Notes: a model not told the origin generated them from the letters alone. 64,000 nucleotides of DNA from Candidatus Celerinatantimonas neptuna (GCA_911810475.1 OU461276.1:1083501-1147500), one strand, 5' to 3'. Positions 43,720 through 53,783 are shown, counted from the stretch's first letter. A program made the numbers and translations.

Positions 43720-44214
43720 TTAAGCTGCAGCTTCTTCTTTCTGATTGCGAATCGCAGCAATAGTACGAACCAATTTGCCTGCAGCAGCTTCTTTCATAGT
43801 TGCCATCAATTTCGCGATTGCTTCTTCGTAAGTTGGCAGTTTCGCCAGAACGCTCACATCTGCAAGGGCGCCTTCGAATGCTGCTGCTTTCACTTCAAAG
43901 TTGTCTTCTTCTTTAGCGAACTCTTCAAACAGACGCGCTGCGGCACCTGGATGTTCGTTTGAGAAAGCAATTAAAGTTGGGCCTTTGAATGTATCAACGA
44001 GACATTCATAATCTGTGCCTTCCACAGCTCGACGTGCTAGCGTATTACGAACAACACGCATGTAAACGCCAGCTTCACGGGCTTTTGCGCGAAGATCAGT
44101 CATAGCGCTTACAGTCACACCGCGAGAATCGGCAACAACAGCAGATAAGGCACCTTTGGCAGCTTCGTTGACGTCAGCGACAATTTGCTTTTTGTCTTCG
44201 AGTCTTAATGCCAT
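43720..44214 (-). CDS. rplJ: 50S ribosomal protein L10
   Basis: Anchors L7/L12 dimers to the ribosome. 164 residues from the ATG at 44214 ([20 protein letters not shown]), with AGGAG 8 nt upstream; the frame open to 44235 is not supported. [10 protein letters not shown] and the C-terminal L7/L12-binding helix are visible. In E. coli the L10-L7/L12 complex represses its own mRNA through the leader. Confidence 0.97.
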   Translation of the reverse strand: MALRLEDKKQIVADVNEAAKGALSAVVADSRGVTVSAMTDLRAKAREAGVYMRVVRNTLARRAVEGTDYECLVDTFKGPTLIAFSNEHPGAAARLFEEFAKEEDNFEVKAAAFEGALADVSVLAKLPTYEEAIAKLMATMKEAAAGKLVRTIAAIRNQKEEAAA

Positions 44215-44433
44215 TGGCTTTACTCCTGGATCCAAACTAGGAAAACCTAGTACTAATGTTCCCCTGAACTAAAACAAATTCAGGGCACTGGTACGGCTAC
44301 GGATTCCAGAATAAGTCATGAAAACTATTCAGGGGTCCTCACCGTCTGCGCAGGATATTTAAGATTACCCAAAAGTAACCCCCTACGGTCTTGGACGTGG
44401 GCTAAATTTTAACCCAAACCCATATAAACAAGG
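44215..44433 (-). ncRNA. rplJ leader (L10-type translational control region)
   Basis: About 220 nt of untranslated leader between the rplJ promoter and its start. It contains several complementary blocks, including GTAACCCCCTAC and GGGGTCCTC segments. Position and length match the leader to which L10 (with L7/L12) binds in E. coli. The fold was not computed. Confidence 0.55.
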
Positions 44434-44439
44434 CGCGTG

Positions 44440-44468
44440 ATTATACGGCAACCACAACGCCTTGTCAA
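44440..44468 (-). promoter_or_regulatory. Perfect-consensus sigma-70 promoter for rplJL-rpoBC
   Basis: On the minus strand TTGACA (44463-44468), exactly 17 bp, then TATAAT (44440-44445): both hexamers perfect. It lies just after rplA and about 225 bp before rplJ. CAAGGCG and CGCCTTG around it could also pair in rplKA readthrough RNA. Confidence 0.85.
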
Positions 44469-44476
44469 TCTCAAGC

Positions 44477-45178
44477 TTATGCTTGTTGTTCTAAAGAAGC
44501 GACATCAATAGACAAGCCGGCACCCATAGTGGTAGACAGACTGACTTTTTTGATGAATTGCCCTTTAGACTGAGCAGGTTTTGCTTTAGTCAAAGCATTC
44601 AGCAGAGCTTCAAGGTTCTGTTTGATTTTGTCATCATCAAAATCAACTTTACCGATAGTAGTATGAATAATACCGTTTTTATCATTACGATAACGAACCT
44701 GACCTGCTTTTGCATTTTTTACAGCTTCAGCAACGTTAGGAGTCACAGTACCCACTTTCGGGTTAGGCATAAGGCCACGAGGCCCTAAAATCTGACCTAA
44801 CTGACCAACAACACGCATTGCATCAGGAGATGCGATGACTACGTCGAAGTTCATTTCGCCAGCTTTAACCTGAGCAGCTAAATCGTCCATACCAACGATA
44901 TCAGCGCCAGCTTCTTTAGCAGCATCTGCATTCGCACCCTGAGTAAATACAGCAACGCGAACAGTACGGCCAGTACCATGAGGCAGGACAGTTGCACCAC
45001 GAACGTTCTGATCAGATTTACGAGGGTCAATACCCAAATTAATGGAAGCATCAACACTCTCTAAAAATTTTGCAGTTGCCAGCTCTTTAAGCAAAACAAT
45101 TGCTTCATTGATAGAATAATCTTTAGTCGCATCAACCTTTTCGCGGATTGTGCGCATACGTTTTGAAAGTTTTGCCAT
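44477..45178 (-). CDS. rplA: 50S ribosomal protein L1
   Basis: Binds 23S rRNA at the mobile L1 stalk next to the E site. 233 residues starting [11 protein letters not shown]. The family signature is [18 protein letters not shown] near residue 130. It is 4 bp after rplK. In E. coli L1 represses rplKA translation. Confidence 0.98.
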   Translation of the reverse strand: MAKLSKRMRTIREKVDATKDYSINEAIVLLKELATAKFLESVDASINLGIDPRKSDQNVRGATVLPHGTGRTVRVAVFTQGANADAAKEAGADIVGMDDLAAQVKAGEMNFDVVIASPDAMRVVGQLGQILGPRGLMPNPKVGTVTPNVAEAVKNAKAGQVRYRNDKNGIIHTTIGKVDFDDDKIKQNLEALLNALTKAKPAQSKGQFIKKVSLSTTMGAGLSIDVASLEQQA

Positions 45179-45182
45179 CGTC

Positions 45183-45611
45183 TTAGCCCTCTACTACCAG
45201 GCCCATTGCACGGGCTGAACCTTCGATTGTACGAACCATCGCATCCATATCAGAACCAGTCATATCTGCTTCTTTGATTTTTGCAATCTCTTCCAGTTGA
45301 GCACGAGTCACAGTGCCCACTTTCTCTTTATTTGGCACACCTGAACCAGATTTGATTCCTGCAGCTTTTTTCAGCAGATAAGAAGCTGGCGGAGTTTTGG
45401 TTTCAAATGTAAAAGAACGATCACTATAAACAGTAATAACAACAGGAACTGGAGCACCTTTTTCAAGACTATCAGTTCGAGCATTAAATGCTTTACAGAA
45501 TTCCATGATGTTCACACCATGCTGACCTAACGCAGGACCAACTGGTGGACTTGGGTTTGCTGCACCAGCAGCAACTTGTAGCTTAATATAAGCTTCGACT
45601 TTCTTAGCCAT
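45183..45611 (-). CDS. rplK: 50S ribosomal protein L11
   Basis: GTPase-centre protein needed for RelA activation. 142 residues with the Pro-rich N-terminus [20 protein letters not shown] and a C-terminal rRNA-binding domain ending with [12 protein letters not shown]. First gene after the promoter at 45687-45715. Confidence 0.98.
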   Translation of the reverse strand: MAKKVEAYIKLQVAAGAANPSPPVGPALGQHGVNIMEFCKAFNARTDSLEKGAPVPVVITVYSDRSFTFETKTPPASYLLKKAAGIKSGSGVPNKEKVGTVTRAQLEEIAKIKEADMTGSDMDAMVRTIEGSARAMGLVVEG

Positions 45612-45686
45612 ATTTACCTCTAAATTGGGTTCTAGCGCCTAGTTCGAAATGAACTTTAGCTTCCCGATATAACAAAAGGGCAGCGA

Positions 45687-45715
45687 ATTATAAATGATCC
45701 ACCACCCTAGCTCAA
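45687..45715 (-). promoter_or_regulatory. Candidate promoter for rplKA
   Basis: On the minus strand TTGAGC, a 17-bp spacer and a perfect TATAAT followed by a GC-rich segment. It lies 76 bp upstream of rplK, between nusG and rplK. Confidence 0.65.
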
Positions 45716-45736
45716 CTGATGGTGATGTATTTTTAA

Positions 45737-46282
45737 TCAGCCTTTTTCAACCTGACCAAATTCAAGTTCAACCGGCGTTGCACGACCGAAAATTAATACA
45801 GAAACTTTCACGCGACTTTTTTCATAATCCACTTCCTCGATTGTCCCGTTAAAATCAGCAAATGGACCATCGATAACCCGAACAACTTCACCTGGTTCGA
45901 ATAATGTTTTTGGTCTCGGCTTATCGGCAGATTCATTCAGCCGATCTAAGATTTTTGCAGCTTCACGGTCACTAATCGGAGCGGGACGTTCTGGTGTACC
46001 GCCAATGAATCCCATCACACGGGGAACATTTCGCACCAAATGCCAGCTTTCGTCATTCATATGCATCTGGACTAATACATAACCCGGAAAAAATTTACGT
46101 TCACTTTTCCGTTTCTGGCCTGCACGCATTTCTACAACCTCTTCGGTAGGTACTAAAACTTCACCGAAAAGATCCTCTTTGTTATGGATTTTAATGTGCT
46201 CACGCAATGATTTTGCAACACGGCCTTCATAACCAGAAAAAGCTTGTACGACGTACCAGCGTTTTTTTAACTCTTCGCTCAT
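45737..46282 (-). CDS. nusG: Transcription termination/antitermination factor NusG
   Basis: RNA polymerase elongation factor that couples transcription to Rho and the ribosome. 181 residues from ATG 46282 ([20 protein letters not shown]). An NGN domain is followed by a KOW domain ([20 protein letters not shown]). The start overlaps the secE stop by one base (TAATG); the frame open to 46342 is inside secE and not used. Confidence 0.98.
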   Translation of the reverse strand: MSEELKKRWYVVQAFSGYEGRVAKSLREHIKIHNKEDLFGEVLVPTEEVVEMRAGQKRKSERKFFPGYVLVQMHMNDESWHLVRNVPRVMGFIGGTPERPAPISDREAAKILDRLNESADKPRPKTLFEPGEVVRVIDGPFADFNGTIEEVDYEKSRVKVSVLIFGRATPVELEFGQVEKG

Positions 46283-46659
46283 TAAATGCTCACTCCAGTA
46301 ATGAAACTGACCACCCGAACCAATATTCCATCTAATCCCCATAGGATCAATGCAACGACGGCCGATACAGCGAGTACAATCAGCGTTGTCTGCATAGTTT
46401 CTTGGCGTGTTGGCCAGATCACTTTACGTATTTCGATCCGAGCTTCTTTGGCAAAATTCAGCGCTTCTTTGCCTTTAACAGTCAGCATAGCAATGCCAAA
46501 AGCAATGCCTATTGCAACAATGACTGCAATTACCCGGATCAGAACTGATAGATCAGAGTAATAATAGTTGCCTACCACTGCCGCGACGACAAGAATTGCG
46601 ACAACCCCCCATTTCAGGCCGTCCATAGACCCGCTATGGCTCTCTGTATTCGTTGACAT
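46282..46659 (-). CDS. secE: Preprotein translocase subunit SecE
   Basis: Essential clamp of the SecYEG channel. 125 residues with three predicted membrane helices ([34 protein letters not shown] and [17 protein letters not shown]) and the conserved amphipathic stretch [16 protein letters not shown], as in the long E. coli-type SecE. Coupled to nusG. Confidence 0.97.
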   Translation of the reverse strand: MSTNTESHSGSMDGLKWGVVAILVVAAVVGNYYYSDLSVLIRVIAVIVAIGIAFGIAMLTVKGKEALNFAKEARIEIRKVIWPTRQETMQTTLIVLAVSAVVALILWGLDGILVRVVSFITGVSI

Positions 46660-46771
46660 AAACTACCTGTTATCCCACACCTAAATTCACGCTGAATAAT
46701 ATTCACAGCGCCACACTTCGATCAATTCACCCAGTCAAAACGAGCTGCTCACGGCGTAAGACCGGCATAAT

Positions 46772-46848
46772 TGGCAGGGGTGGAGGGACTCGAACCCCCA
46801 ACCGTCGGTTTTGGAGACCGCCGTTCTACCAATTCGAACTACACCCCT
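46772..46848 (-). tRNA. tRNA-Trp (anticodon CCA)
   Basis: 77 nt including encoded CCA. The acceptor AGGGGTG pairs with CACCCCT, the anticodon loop CTCCAAA carries CCA, and the T-loop is TTCGAGT. Very close to E. coli tRNA-Trp, with one extra D-loop base and a G-A opposition at the outer anticodon-stem pair (27-43). Located just upstream of secE. Confidence 0.96.
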
Positions 46849-46855
46849 GTAAAAG

Positions 46856-46879
46856 AAAGCCCCATATTATAGGGGCTTT
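46856..46879. promoter_or_regulatory. GC hairpin overlapping a -10-like TATAAT upstream of trpT
   Basis: An 8-bp stem AAAGCCCC/GGGGCTTT with an 8-nt loop has T-rich flanks on both strands. On the minus strand the loop contains TATAAT (46866-46871), 17 bp after a GTTACA -35-like box (46889-46894), 17 bp upstream of the tRNA. It may be a terminator for island transcripts, the trpT-secE-nusG promoter, or both. Confidence 0.45.
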
Positions 46880-47024
46880 TGCTGAAATTGTAACCCTTTA
46901 CCGCTCACAGCTTTGCTTGTCATACATGATACCAGAAAATAGCCAAAGAGACAGTTTCTATATCCAGTCCAATATTCCATTTAGAATAAACTTATCTTCG
47001 CCCAACTTTGTAAAAAGATTCTAC

Positions 47025-47342
47025 TTAGCCCTCATAATCTCGTTCTACTTTTGAAATTCTCGTCTTATAAGATGCATACCATTTCTCCCGCCCCAGGCGC
47101 TGTGCTTGCATATGCTCCATATTCCGTTTCCATTTCTGAATGGATTCCAGATCTAACCAATATGAAACTGTAATTCCTAATTCTCCCCGGGCAGATTCAA
47201 CCCCTAAAAAACCAGTTTGCTCAGCTGCAATACTCATCATCTTTGCCGCCATAGCCTCATACCCTTCATCAACAGAAGTACGTGTAGATGAAAAAATAAC
47301 GGCATAATAAGGCGGTTCAGGCGTCTTTGCGATTAATGCCAT
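47025..47342 (-). CDS. Antibiotic biosynthesis monooxygenase (ABM) domain protein
   Basis: Single-domain ferredoxin-like protein of 105 residues. The YYAVIFSSTR strand, GFLGVESARG and ITVSYWLDLESIQKWKRNMEH are the ABM pattern (YqjZ-like). Such proteins are small cofactor-free oxygenases or of unknown activity. ATG 47342 has GAGG 7 nt upstream. First intact gene of the trpT-tufB island. Confidence 0.85.
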   Translation of the reverse strand: MALIAKTPEPPYYAVIFSSTRTSVDEGYEAMAAKMMSIAAEQTGFLGVESARGELGITVSYWLDLESIQKWKRNMEHMQAQRLGREKWYASYKTRISKVERDYEG

Positions 47343-47475
47343 CAAATAACCTCGCTGTTCAATAGACGTTCCATCTGGATTATTTTTAAATCGACTCGCT
47401 ATAGAAATCGCTTAACCATCCCGGTGCCAAAATCCGAAAATATCCTATGATATCAATACAAATCTGAAGACTGAA

Positions 47476-48189
47476 TCATTCACCCTGACTATCTAAGATA
47501 CTCTGATACGTTCTCAACATCGGGCTGGTTAAACAGGTCGGGGCCCCTTCGCAGGCCATACAAAGTACATCGCCTTCAAATACATCAACATGAATTCCTT
47601 TTTCTTCCATCGCTTGTTTCGTTTTAGGAAATCCATCAATCATAATGCAGCGCCCTGATGATGTCGGTAATACATTCAGATTTAACCCCGACGATGCTTC
47701 AAATTCATCAGATGGTGCAATAATCATCTCTATTCCTCTTGCTTTCATCAGAGTCCAAAGAGTGGAGAATGGACCAGATACGCTGTTTCAGTTACCGGCG
47801 AAATAACAGACATCAGATGAAGGCAAGCCTCTTCACCTGACCAATAAGGCATATCAAAACCAGCGACCGAAATTCTATGAGGATTAAGAAGATGATTCAA
47901 CTGGCGTACCCCTTCACGATTAGAACGAAATCCTAATCCAACAATGAGCGTATGTTCATCGAGCCAGATCAGATCCCCACCTTCTATTCTGGCTTCACCA
48001 TCAAGCATCCCTAAAACTGGAATCCCCACATCTTTATAAAACTCGCAATGCAATTTTGGTTCAGGTTTTCGTAATGATTTCCCCATTTGAAGGCCAATCG
48101 CTCCCACATCCGTCAACAAAGATGCATCACGGGTAAACATGGCATCACACAGGCCTGCGCATCAATACTGTAGTCATTGTCTCAGCCAT
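47476..48189 (-). pseudogene. Broken arginine deiminase/DDAH-like amidinohydrolase
   Basis: Three pieces of one gene lie in different frames. An N-terminal remnant MTTVLMRRP begins near 48189 and stops within 16 codons. The next reading frame resumes with DAMFTRDASLLTDVGAIGLQ, so about 40 family residues are missing. It runs through ARIEGGDLIWLDEHTL and the catalytic-His block CLHLMSVISPV to a stop at 47748. A frameshift there leads to the last 90 codons (KARGIEMI), which keep the nucleophile Cys in GAPTCLTSP. The parent family is guanidine-modifying hydrolases. Confidence 0.85.
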
Positions 48190-48267
48190 GAGTTGACAGC
48201 CATAGTTTTTCTATCTTACCTCCATGATTCTGAGTAACTCCCAATCCTGTGATAGCATGATCAAGTA

Positions 48268-48994
48268 ATGGAACTCAAAATTTTTTTAGAACAAAGAAAA
48301 CATGTCATGATCGAAAAACCCACAGCAATTAGGCAAAACTTAGTTCATACCGCCAAAGAGAATCATTGTTTTCTAATGGAAGCAATGAAATTTCCTTTAT
48401 TCTCTGCTTATCAAAAACCAACCGTCCCAAATTCACAAGATAACCGCTAGTTTTGGAACTGCTCACATATTCGAGCCAGATTGGCACCGATTTAATAGAG
48501 CGCTCTATGGCGGGGTAAAATATGATATAGGGTGGTATTTACTCTGGTTGTATATTGATTTATTAAGGCTCACTTCAGCAGATGAGCTTCATCACCTCTG
48601 CAATGAATCAACTATGAACAGAGATTCGAATGTTAATGGGCGGTGTGACTTGACCTTCACAGCCTTTACATCAGCTAACCTACAGTGTTCAATTGTTGAT
48701 AATTATCCTCAACAAGCGACTACCAAGACAGATAAAGCAATCATTACAATTCATGGAAAATGGTGGAACCCAAAGCGAGTGGCGATTCACTCTGATACAG
48801 GCAATCAAACAATCGATTGCACTCAAATGCATGGCAGTGGATTCCAATATGGATTTATTCATTTTACAGAATGTGTCCACAACGGCTTAAAACAATCTCA
48901 AATTATTAGCCACAATAAATATCCATGGTTCTTCAGCTCGTCAATAGTGCTTTTTAAATCAATCTATTTGAAGGTTCCGTCTATCCTTGCTTAA
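48268..48994 (+). pseudogene. Truncated, frameshifted Gfo/Idh/MocA oxidoreductase
   Basis: The first piece (48268-48450) matches the end of the NAD-binding domain: RKHVMIEKPTAI with the EKP motif, then CFLMEAM. The N-terminal Rossmann part (about 85 residues) is missing. After a frame change around 48440 the C-terminal domain continues: SFGTAHIFEPDWHRFNRALY, GGVKYDIGWYLL, then AIITIHGKWWNPK and a GLKQSQ ending. About 35 residues between the pieces are also missing. Family members oxidise sugars or polyols with NAD(P); this copy should be non-functional. Confidence 0.82.
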
Positions 48995-49054
48995 CCTTCA
49001 AATATGAATAAACAAAATCTATTTACAAGATAACAATATCATTGCCTGCATGAA

Positions 49055-50902
49055 CTATCGGCCATAATGGCTCAGGATATAATGCTCAAATTGCTGGCAC
49101 ATTTGCTCATCAGATATTTGGTTTGACGCAATTTCTTTATCTCCATCAACAATACGAATATTCGCATGAAGCGGAGCTATTTCTGTCCGCCCTCGCGTTT
49201 GCATCTTCGCTATTTTTGCTTTCCCTTGTTGCCATGCTTCATCACCCGATAAATTACAGGTATCAGCCAGATATTTTGCATTAAATCCTTCTCCACAAAG
49301 ATCATTGATACAATCATTTAAACTGACGCTGTTTCCCGGATTCCAATAATGTTTAGCCAATAGAGGCCCGATTCTTGGGTTATCGGCTAAATAACCAAAT
49401 TTTTCTATAAAATAACCCCTCGTCTGATAAACAGCCATATGGGCAAGCAAGTACCCCTGATATGAACACGCTGATTCATCTGAAAGCAAATGAGGAATAG
49501 CCATCAAAGGACGAGGGCTACAAGACAAGCCTAAAATTGCTTGTTCAGTATCACGCGCTAGTTGAGTCACATGCTCAGGAGTCAATTCATCATCACTAAG
49601 TTGATATAGGGCACGTTCAAAATAAGGAACCACCAGAATACTCCGTTCTTCGTAGGCTTTAAAAGGCTGACTTGAACGAATCATTTTTTCAATTACAGAA
49701 TCCGGAACAGCATTCCCTTGAGGATCTTTTGCATACTGCTTTAACCAATCGGCATCGTTAAGTAAGCTATCACAAAACATTGATTGGGTTTCGGCATAGG
49801 CCATTGATGTTGGCGCAAACTCCTGAGAGAAACAGGGCGCATTCATTTTCACATTGGCAAAATGTGCCGCATGCCCACCTTCATGAAACAGTGTATTTAT
49901 ACCAGAGAAACCGCTGCCCACCTGATCGGGTTTTGCGTTACTGGTAAAGTTCACTTTCGCTGCAACCCACTGTCCCTGTTCATAAAACGATGGGATCGGG
50001 CCATGACAGAAACCATTTTGATATTTACCTTTACGATCGAGCAAATCCAGCGTTAACTGTGCATCAGAATAATCAATATGTAGCCGGCCAAATGACTCAA
50101 CCCAACGCTGCAGTGACTTAGAAAAAGGAACATAAGAGTCCAGCTCTTGCATCGAATCACCGGCAAAAGCATAAATAAAATTATAAGCTTTGAGCGCATC
50201 TTCCCCTTGCTGTTGACAAAGCTCAGCTAGGCTCTGCTGATGACGCTCCCGGGTCCGGCTTTCAAAATCATCCAGTATTTCAAAGAGCTGTTCTGTGCTC
50301 ATTTGTTCAGTTTTTTCAACCGAAAAATCGAAAAACGTCTTATAGCCCAGAGAACGTGCAAATTGATTTCTCCGTTTAACCAGCTCCAGAAAACCATTCT
50401 GTAAAAGCCATTGCTCTAGATCTAATAAGGCCTGATGGGCTAACTTACGAACATTTTCCTGCCGGCTGGTATTTATAACAGAACGTAATAAAGGCAATGA
50501 CCCCTCTACCTTTTGGCCATTTTCATCAACATATATCATCACATGGTTTTGTTTTTTCTCAAACAACTCAGCTTCAAAGCGGATCAAATCAGACTTTTGC
50601 TTTTTAGCTTCATCGCCAACAATGGAATGTGCTTGAAACATTGCCAGCCAACCATTTAAGCCAGTTATTGTTGCAGCTTTTTCGCCTGAATCAGTAATAT
50701 TCTCAGCCTGTGTAAGCTGAGATTTGATCGCATCAATGTAAGATGAATCACTTAAGAACTCTGTCCAGTCTGTAAGCGCCTTTGCCGCTCCTTCATGATC
50801 ATCACTTGTTCCCATGTAAGTCTCCCAAAAAAAATCTTCTTTGGAACGATGGATTTCAAGATATTTACAATTTAAATCATTAAGGTATGCAGTTGCTGTC
50901 AT
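49055..50902 (-). CDS. M3-family zinc metallopeptidase
   Basis: Intact 615-residue gluzincin related to oligopeptidase F/thimet peptidases. The zinc site HEGGH is at about residues 340-344 (LFHEGGHAAHF), with a candidate third ligand Glu in SMAYAETQSMF about 27 residues later. The N-terminus TATAYLNDLNCKYLEIHRSK matches a cytoplasmic M3 subgroup, and there is no signal peptide. ATG 50902 is my choice; a GTG at 50947 would add 15 residues. Probably degrades peptides. The flanks are pseudogenes. Confidence 0.88.
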   Translation of the reverse strand: MTATAYLNDLNCKYLEIHRSKEDFFWETYMGTSDDHEGAAKALTDWTEFLSDSSYIDAIKSQLTQAENITDSGEKAATITGLNGWLAMFQAHSIVGDEAKKQKSDLIRFEAELFEKKQNHVMIYVDENGQKVEGSLPLLRSVINTSRQENVRKLAHQALLDLEQWLLQNGFLELVKRRNQFARSLGYKTFFDFSVEKTEQMSTEQLFEILDDFESRTRERHQQSLAELCQQQGEDALKAYNFIYAFAGDSMQELDSYVPFSKSLQRWVESFGRLHIDYSDAQLTLDLLDRKGKYQNGFCHGPIPSFYEQGQWVAAKVNFTSNAKPDQVGSGFSGINTLFHEGGHAAHFANVKMNAPCFSQEFAPTSMAYAETQSMFCDSLLNDADWLKQYAKDPQGNAVPDSVIEKMIRSSQPFKAYEERSILVVPYFERALYQLSDDELTPEHVTQLARDTEQAILGLSCSPRPLMAIPHLLSDESACSYQGYLLAHMAVYQTRGYFIEKFGYLADNPRIGPLLAKHYWNPGNSVSLNDCINDLCGEGFNAKYLADTCNLSGDEAWQQGKAKIAKMQTRGRTEIAPLHANIRIVDGDKEIASNQISDEQMCQQFEHYILSHYGR

Positions 50903-51037
50903 ATGTATGATGCCTATAACCATGAGAGGATAGTTGCTCATTATCACACGAACATTGCCTGGAAAACATAATAGAAATGAACCGATGACAGCTTGTAATC
51001 AACATAACAACTACATGCTATACACAGATTCTGCGAA

Positions 51038-52364
51038 CTATTTTAAAAGATCGATGCAATCAATCCCAATACTAGGTGAGATAGATGATCACGACTTTTA
51101 TCGCCACTGGCAACGGGAATCGTTAATGTATTCAATCCGTATAGGTATTCCATGCTGATGCCGGTATCGTATATTTGTATGTTGTATTATTGCCACGATA
51201 AGTTCCAACAGTAATCGTACTCGTCGTTGGCTGTTTCGATTTAGTCAGCACTTTTGAAATCCAGTTATTCACCTGAATCCTCGGCCTTACCCCAGCATGG
51301 GCAACTGCAATACCAATACGTAAAACATGAGATAAGAGACTTTGCTTTGCATTCAGTTTAAATTGGATTTTCGATTATTATTTTCTTGCTGCCATATGTA
51401 TTCAGGGAAATATCGAGAACCACTAGAACCCACAGTATGTATAAATATCTTTCAGGAACTCATTCTCACATCAGAGGGATGCATTGTTGTAATTTTACCC
51501 CCATTTAAAAACTCCTGTGGTGCTCCATCCCCGTATCCTATTCTCCAGATAACATGGGGCTATCAGCAGCTATGATTGATAAGCGAGTCGTTTCACCTGA
51601 TTTAATACGATGATACACAGCCAGTTCATGCTTATACAACGTCATTGTATAGCTGCCCGTCAAGATACTTGATATTTTGAACGAGCAGCTATTCTTACTC
51701 GCTTTCCCCAATATTGGGCATGTTGATTGCTCTGGGCGATAACATAATCATAAGAATTATTTATATTTTTCAAGCCAGTCCCAGCTAATAAATCGCGATG
51801 ACCCGGCGGAACAGAACCTTTCAAACCCATATTTTTAAACTGACTAGTATCAATAGACGTTAATGGTTTACTTCCTTTCGTCGCAACAAAAGTATAATGA
51901 TCCAGCACATGAGTGCAAATGGACTAATCTGGGCCTCATTATAATTATCAAATAGGTAATTTCGTTGGTTGTCTTAGTATTTTTTAATCTGGAGGCTACG
52001 ATAAAGAGGCTCACTACTACTGCCTTCATAATTATCACAAACACCCCACAAGCCAACCTTATTACTTGTCCCACCGAGATAATGCCAGTCCATTGGACAA
52101 TGCATAAATATCCTTTGCTTCAATTGTACGAACGACTTTAGTCAGATCCGAAGGTTCTGGTTCATTGGGTAATTTAGAATGTTGAGTACGGAAAATATAA
52201 CGTACACAGGGTACGAGCATTAGTTCTTTTGTAAAGAAAATTGCCAAATAGATACGGCGTTCACCACGACGAGCCATATAGTACTGCGTTAGATAACAAG
52301 CCTGCACTGTAACTTTGATAACATCATTAACAATGATAACAAATACATCAATATAGTTTATCAA
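51038..52364 (-). pseudogene. Eroded family 4 rhamnogalacturonan lyase (PL4)
   Basis: Reading across frames gives successive PL4 landmarks: YYMARRGERRIYLA, VRYIFRTQHSKLPNEPEPSD, VGLWGVCDNYEGSSEP, DHYTFVATKGSKPLTSIDTS, AQYWGKR, GSYTMTLYKHELAVY, GDGAPQEFLNGGK, MHPSDVRMSS, TVGSSGSRYFPEY, RIGIAVAHAGVRPRIQVN, GTYRGNNTTYKYTIPASA and a final IDCIDLL. At least five frame changes or stops interrupt them, and the N-terminal part of the protein is absent. Intact relatives (fungal RGL4, Dickeya RhiE) cleave the rhamnogalacturonan I backbone of pectin. The family call is from memory of those sequences. Confidence 0.8.
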
Positions 52365-52469
52365 TTAATGATGGATTAATCATAAACAATAGCCATGTTT
52401 TACCACCGAATGACCAAAGCTTAATGATTTCTCCCAGCCTTCAAAATAAGTTTTTTATCAGAATAAGTC

Positions 52470-53782
52470 CTGATACACCATAAAAAACTACTCTTTATTG
52501 CAGCCTCTTATCCCGAATTGGGGTTAGACCCAAATTAAAAAACTCAGATATAAAAAAGGCCGCCTTCAGACGACCTCTCTCTTGTGTATCTCTCGCTATT
52601 ACGCCAAGATTTTTGATACCACACCAGCGCCTACTGTACGGCCACCTTCACGGATCGCAAATCGCAGACCTTCGTCCATTGCGATTGGGCAAATCAGGTC
52701 AACTTCGAATTTCACGTTGTCACCTGGCATTACCATTTCTACACCTTCTGGTAACTGAACCGCTCCGGTTACGTCCGTTGTACGGAAATAGAACTGGGGA
52801 CGATAACCTTTGAAAAATGGCGTATGACGACCACCTTCTTCTTTGCTCAGTACGTATACTTCTGCTTCGAATTTGGTATGTGGAGTGATTGTTCCTGGTT
52901 TCGCCAGAACCTGTCCACGTTCAACTTCATCACGTTTTGTACCACGCAGCAGCGCACCAATGTTCTCACCTGCACGACCTTCGTCCAACAGTTTACGGAA
53001 CATTTCTACACCTGTACATGTGGTTTTAGTGGTGTCGTGAATACCCACGATTTCAACTTCATCACCAACTTTCAAAATACCACGTTCTACACGACCTGTG
53101 ACTACGGTACCACGGCCTGAAATTGAGAATACATCTTCAATTGGCAGCAAGAATGGGTGGTCAATATCACGAATCGGTTCTGGGATACAATCATCCAGCG
53201 CTTTCGCTAATTCAAGAATTTTTTCTTCCCATTTCGCTTCACCGTTCAATGCGCCCAGTGCACTACCCTGAATCACGGGCAGGTCATCACCTGGGAAGTC
53301 ATATTCAGTCAGCAATTCACGAACTTCCATTTCTACCAATTCCAGAAGTTCTTCATCATCAACCATGTCACATTTGTTCATGAATACGATGATGTAAGGT
53401 ACGCCGACCTGACGGGATAACAGGATGTGTTCACGAGTCTGTGGCATTGGACCATCTGTCGCTGCTACAACCAGAATCGCTCCGTCCATCTGTGCTGCAC
53501 CGGTAATCATGTTCTTAACATAATCCGCGTGTCCTGGGCAATCTACGTGTGCATAGTGACGGGCTTCTGTATCATATTCGACGTGAGATGTGTTGATGGT
53601 AATACCACGTTCACGTTCTTCCGGCGCGTTATCGATTGATGCAAAGTCTTTCGCTGCACCACCGAACTGTTTCGCTAAGACGGTTGTGATCGCTGCTGTC
53701 AGGGTCGTTTTACCGTGGTCAACGTGACCGATGGTGCCAACGTTAACGTGCGGTTTCGAACGTTCAAATTTTTCTTTAGACA
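52470..53782. repeat. tuf direct repeat, copy B (tufB side)
   Basis: Near-exact duplicate of 28497-29809. At the low-coordinate end it carries the first codons of the GST gene (ATG GTG TAT CAG), which then run into unrelated sequence and a stop. At the other end identity stops inside the start codon. Confidence 0.95.
52552..52575 (-). terminator. Intrinsic terminator of tufB
   Basis: Same hairpin and TTTTTT as at 28579-28602, carried in the repeat. It separates tufB from the island and from trpT-secE, so secE-nusG probably depend on their own promoter. Confidence 0.85.
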
Positions 53783-53783
53783 T
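52599..53783 (-). CDS. tufB: Elongation factor Tu (tRNA-operon copy)
   Basis: 394 residues identical to tufA, with the same GTPase motifs ([21 protein letters not shown]). It starts with ATG; tufA has GTG. It follows thrU-tyrU-glyT-thrT after a 94-bp leader, the classical tufB setting. Sequence identity with tufA indicates recent homogenisation. Confidence 0.98.
   Translation of the reverse strand: MSKEKFERSKPHVNVGTIGHVDHGKTTLTAAITTVLAKQFGGAAKDFASIDNAPEERERGITINTSHVEYDTEARHYAHVDCPGHADYVKNMITGAAQMDGAILVVAATDGPMPQTREHILLSRQVGVPYIIVFMNKCDMVDDEELLELVEMEVRELLTEYDFPGDDLPVIQGSALGALNGEAKWEEKILELAKALDDCIPEPIRDIDHPFLLPIEDVFSISGRGTVVTGRVERGILKVGDEVEIVGIHDTTKTTCTGVEMFRKLLDEGRAGENIGALLRGTKRDEVERGQVLAKPGTITPHTKFEAEVYVLSKEEGGRHTPFFKGYRPQFYFRTTDVTGAVQLPEGVEMVMPGDNVKFEVDLICPIAMDEGLRFAIREGGRTVGAGVVSKILA

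Noticed and set aside
48548..48994. Stand-alone 148-residue protein
   Set aside because: Upstream in-frame sequence continues the Gfo/Idh/MocA C-terminal domain (GGVKYDIGW); it is a fragment, not an independent gene.
50934..51158. Plus-strand 74-codon frame upstream of the M3 peptidase
   Set aside because: Antisense to the C-terminal end of the degraded PL4 lyase, where family motifs are readable.
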